This document shows, piece by piece, positions 5,837 to 7,120 of a DNA stretch of 7,120 bases. The position numbers and the translations under genes are program-made. How positions within the stretch are numbered: position 1 is the stretch's first letter; every line of letters starts with the position of its first letter. The stretch lies in assembly GCA_002413385.1 (NCBI GenBank), contig DHWW01000016.1:14563-21682 (forward strand), given 5' to 3'. Origin of the DNA: Granulicella sp. UBA5172. GTDB lineage: Bacteria > Acidobacteriota > Terriglobia > Terriglobales > Acidobacteriaceae. The notes below the pieces were generated by a model. The model ran no database searches and was not told the DNA's origin. It saw only the letters and a list, made by a program, of their open reading frames with translations.

Positions 5837-6319
5837 GTGGAGACCCATTTTGAGGCTGTCGCAGGTGCAGCGCTGCTGGCTCTAAGGGCGCTCTCACACC
5901 TTGCACCCGACGCCGCGATTCTCGTCCTCACGATGGGGCTGCTGTTGATCTATGTTGAGCTGAATCGTCCGGGATGGATACTGCCCGGAACCGTCGGACT
6001 GGTGGCCGCATTGTTCGCTGTAGCCTCGCTGCTGCGGCTCGAACTCAACCCCGGGGCGATGGCTCTGGTGGGCACGGCGGTGGGGTTGCTGGTGCTGGAT
6101 CTGCTGCGCCGCTCGCCTGCGATCGTGGCCGTTGCGGCGACGGTTGCGCTCGTGCTGGGATTCGGCCAGCTAGTCGTCGGGCCTGGCGGACTCCGGGTGA
6201 ACTGGTGGACGGCGCTCGCAGGAGGGGTGGTCCTCGGGACAGGAACCTCGATTCTTACTCGCATCGCACGGCGCGCCCGCACCAACAAAAGGTTTAGACT
6301 AGACGGGAGCGCATTTTAG
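5837..6319 (+). CDS. Small NfeD-like multi-spanning membrane protein
   Basis: The 160-residue product starts with GTG, with GGAG at 5824-5827 nine bases upstream. An in-frame stop at 5813-5815 rules out any start further upstream. It has about five hydrophobic segments, near residues 26-41, 48-66, 73-90, 93-113 and 122-140, followed by a basic tail (RIARRARTNKRFR) that should lie in the cytoplasm. The stretch MGLLLIYVELNRPGWILPGT resembles the membrane domain of NfeD proteins, whose hallmark is an E-x-x-x-PG motif between the first two helices. Unlike full NfeD it has neither an N-terminal ClpP-like protease domain nor a C-terminal OB-fold. The NfeD assignment rests on this one motif and the topology. 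A role in membrane organisation or protein quality control would be inference only. It lies between the TPR gene and the barrel gene, 19 bases from the latter. Confidence 0.8.
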   Translation: METHFEAVAGAALLALRALSHLAPDAAILVLTMGLLLIYVELNRPGWILPGTVGLVAALFAVASLLRLELNPGAMALVGTAVGLLVLDLLRRSPAIVAVAATVALVLGFGQLVVGPGGLRVNWWTALAGGVVLGTGTSILTRIARRARTNKRFRLDGSAF

Positions 6320-6324
6320 CGCCC
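6305..6324 (+). other. Small GC-rich stem-loop at the stop of the NfeD-like gene
   Basis: GCGC (6309-6312) can pair with GCGC (6319-6322) around the loop ATTTTA, and GG with CC outside a bulged A. The stop codon lies in the loop and right arm, and the GGAG ribosome binding site of the next gene starts at 6325, directly after the stem. It may influence translation of the barrel gene. It is short and could be chance. Confidence 0.2.
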
Positions 6325-6338
6325 GGAGCCTTCACGAC

Positions 6339-7037
6339 TTGATCCGCAAAGCCTTTTCTCTTCTCGCCGCTGTTCTTCTTGCAAGCACGTTCGGTAGTGC
6401 ATACGCCCAGACCGCAGCACCGCCCACTCCCCTGGGGAGACAACTCAAGAAGCTCGATCTCTCGCTTACGGGCGTAGGACTTTTTAACTCCAGAGTTACA
6501 GGGACGGTGGTCACCAATCTCCGTGCTCCGAACCAGGGTGAAAGCATCACGCAGTTCGCCTCGAACACCACGGGCCTGCTGGCTACGATCCACTATCCCA
6601 TAAAGCCCTATTTCGGCCTTGAGATGAATTATGGCTATGGGCGCTATGCCGAGAACTATGAAGGTCCTGGGGTGGCGAATTTCTTGCCCGCCAACACGAC
6701 GAACTTCAAGGTGCAGACCAAGGTGACCGAGTACACCCTGGGCTACCTGGTGACGCCGCCGCATCCGATCTTCGGGATGCAGCCGTTCGCGTCCGTCGGA
6801 GTGGGAGCACAGGCTTTCAGGCCGACGGCCTTTGGTGGGCAGGAAGAGCCTGAGAAGGCTCGGATGACCTACTATTATTCGCTGGGAGTACACAAGGAAC
6901 TCAACCCGCATTTCGGCTTTCAGCTTGGTTTCCGGCAGTTGTTCTTCCTCGCTCCGGACTTTGGCCAGAACTACCTGACAATTCTGAAGCACGTGACAAC
7001 CTACGAGCCGATGATTGGCTTCTACCTCAAGTTCTAG
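6339..7037 (+). CDS. Outer-membrane beta-barrel protein
   Basis: The 232-residue product starts with TTG. No ATG or GTG lies between the in-frame stop at 6300-6302 and this codon, and GGAG at 6325-6328 sits ten bases upstream. The TTG start gives a textbook signal peptide (MIRKAFSLLAAVLLASTFGS, cleavage likely after AYA at residue 23). The mature part has alternating aromatic/hydrophobic strands rich in G and Y: LDLSLTGVGLF, GLLATIHYPI, YFGLEMNYGYGRY, FKVQTKVTEYTLGYLV, FASVGVGAQAF, MTYYYSLGVHKEL and FGFQLGFRQLFF. It ends in MIGFYLKF with the terminal phenylalanine recognised by the BAM assembly machinery. Length and pattern suggest a small barrel of about eight strands (OmpA-like or OMP_b-brl type), common in acidobacteria. 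The ligand or role is not evident. It is probably co-transcribed with the NfeD-like gene. Confidence 0.88.
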   Translation: MIRKAFSLLAAVLLASTFGSAYAQTAAPPTPLGRQLKKLDLSLTGVGLFNSRVTGTVVTNLRAPNQGESITQFASNTTGLLATIHYPIKPYFGLEMNYGYGRYAENYEGPGVANFLPANTTNFKVQTKVTEYTLGYLVTPPHPIFGMQPFASVGVGAQAFRPTAFGGQEEPEKARMTYYYSLGVHKELNPHFGFQLGFRQLFFLAPDFGQNYLTILKHVTTYEPMIGFYLKF

Positions 7038-7084
7038 GCGTTCGCACTTTCCCGATGGATTAACTCCAGATCGAGCCCGTTTCC

Positions 7085-7120
7085 ATGAACTCTCTCCTTG
7101 ATGACGACGACGATGATGAG
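7085..7120 (+). CDS. Start of an unidentified gene with an acidic N terminus (3' end outside window)
   Basis: Twelve codons are visible, reading MNSLLDDDDDDE, open to the right edge. The start lies 47 bases after the barrel gene's stop. No strong ribosome binding site precedes it (only CGAG near 7073), and no terminator is seen between it and the barrel gene. Too little is present to identify a family. It could also be chance reading in a GAY-repeat stretch. Confidence 0.4.
   Translation, partial: MNSLLDDDDDDE

Noticed and set aside
1..7120. CRISPR array, tRNA, insertion sequence, phage or defence system.
   Set aside because: No regularly spaced repeats, cloverleaf, transposase or integrase, or recognisable defence domains on either strand.

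Overview
The window most resembles the chromosome of an Acidobacteriota member, probably of the Terriglobus/Granulicella/Edaphobacter type. This is inferred from the GC-rich composition, the protein style and the gene mix; no rRNA or other taxonomic marker is present. There is no tRNA, IS element, CRISPR array or phage gene, and no established mobile or defence system. Most of the region is ordinary cell-envelope housekeeping plus lineage-type accessory genes.

Left part (1-2062): the 3' three quarters of murQ, which cleaves the lactyl ether of MurNAc-6-phosphate during peptidoglycan recycling, followed after a C-rich, G-poor spacer by complete murA, the first step toward building the same ether in de novo synthesis. 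The murA start lies directly behind a -10-like hexamer, which suggests a leaderless or nearly leaderless message.

Middle (2063-4161): on the minus strand, a conserved membrane-anchored protein of unknown function converges on murA. It diverges from a SAM-dependent O-methyltransferase. The 178-bp divergent spacer holds a 12-bp dyad that abuts the minus gene's ribosome binding site. Behind the methyltransferase lies an unannotated remnant: about 65 codons matching the C-terminal half of an NTF2-like/SnoaL-like protein, without its N-terminal half or a start. It contains a perfect 15-bp inverted repeat. The non-genic stretch here is 284 bp, and this remnant fills most of it.

Right part (4162-7120): a likely operon of envelope proteins. 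It encodes a secreted TPR protein with a FlgO/TolB-like N-terminal domain, a small multi-spanning NfeD-like membrane protein, and an outer-membrane beta-barrel protein that starts with TTG. The first few codons of another gene, with a run of aspartates, begin at the right edge. The first gene of this group has a perfect TATAAT seven bases before its ATG, echoing the murA start. Together the three proteins would span periplasm, inner membrane and outer membrane, but no specific function can be assigned from sequence alone.
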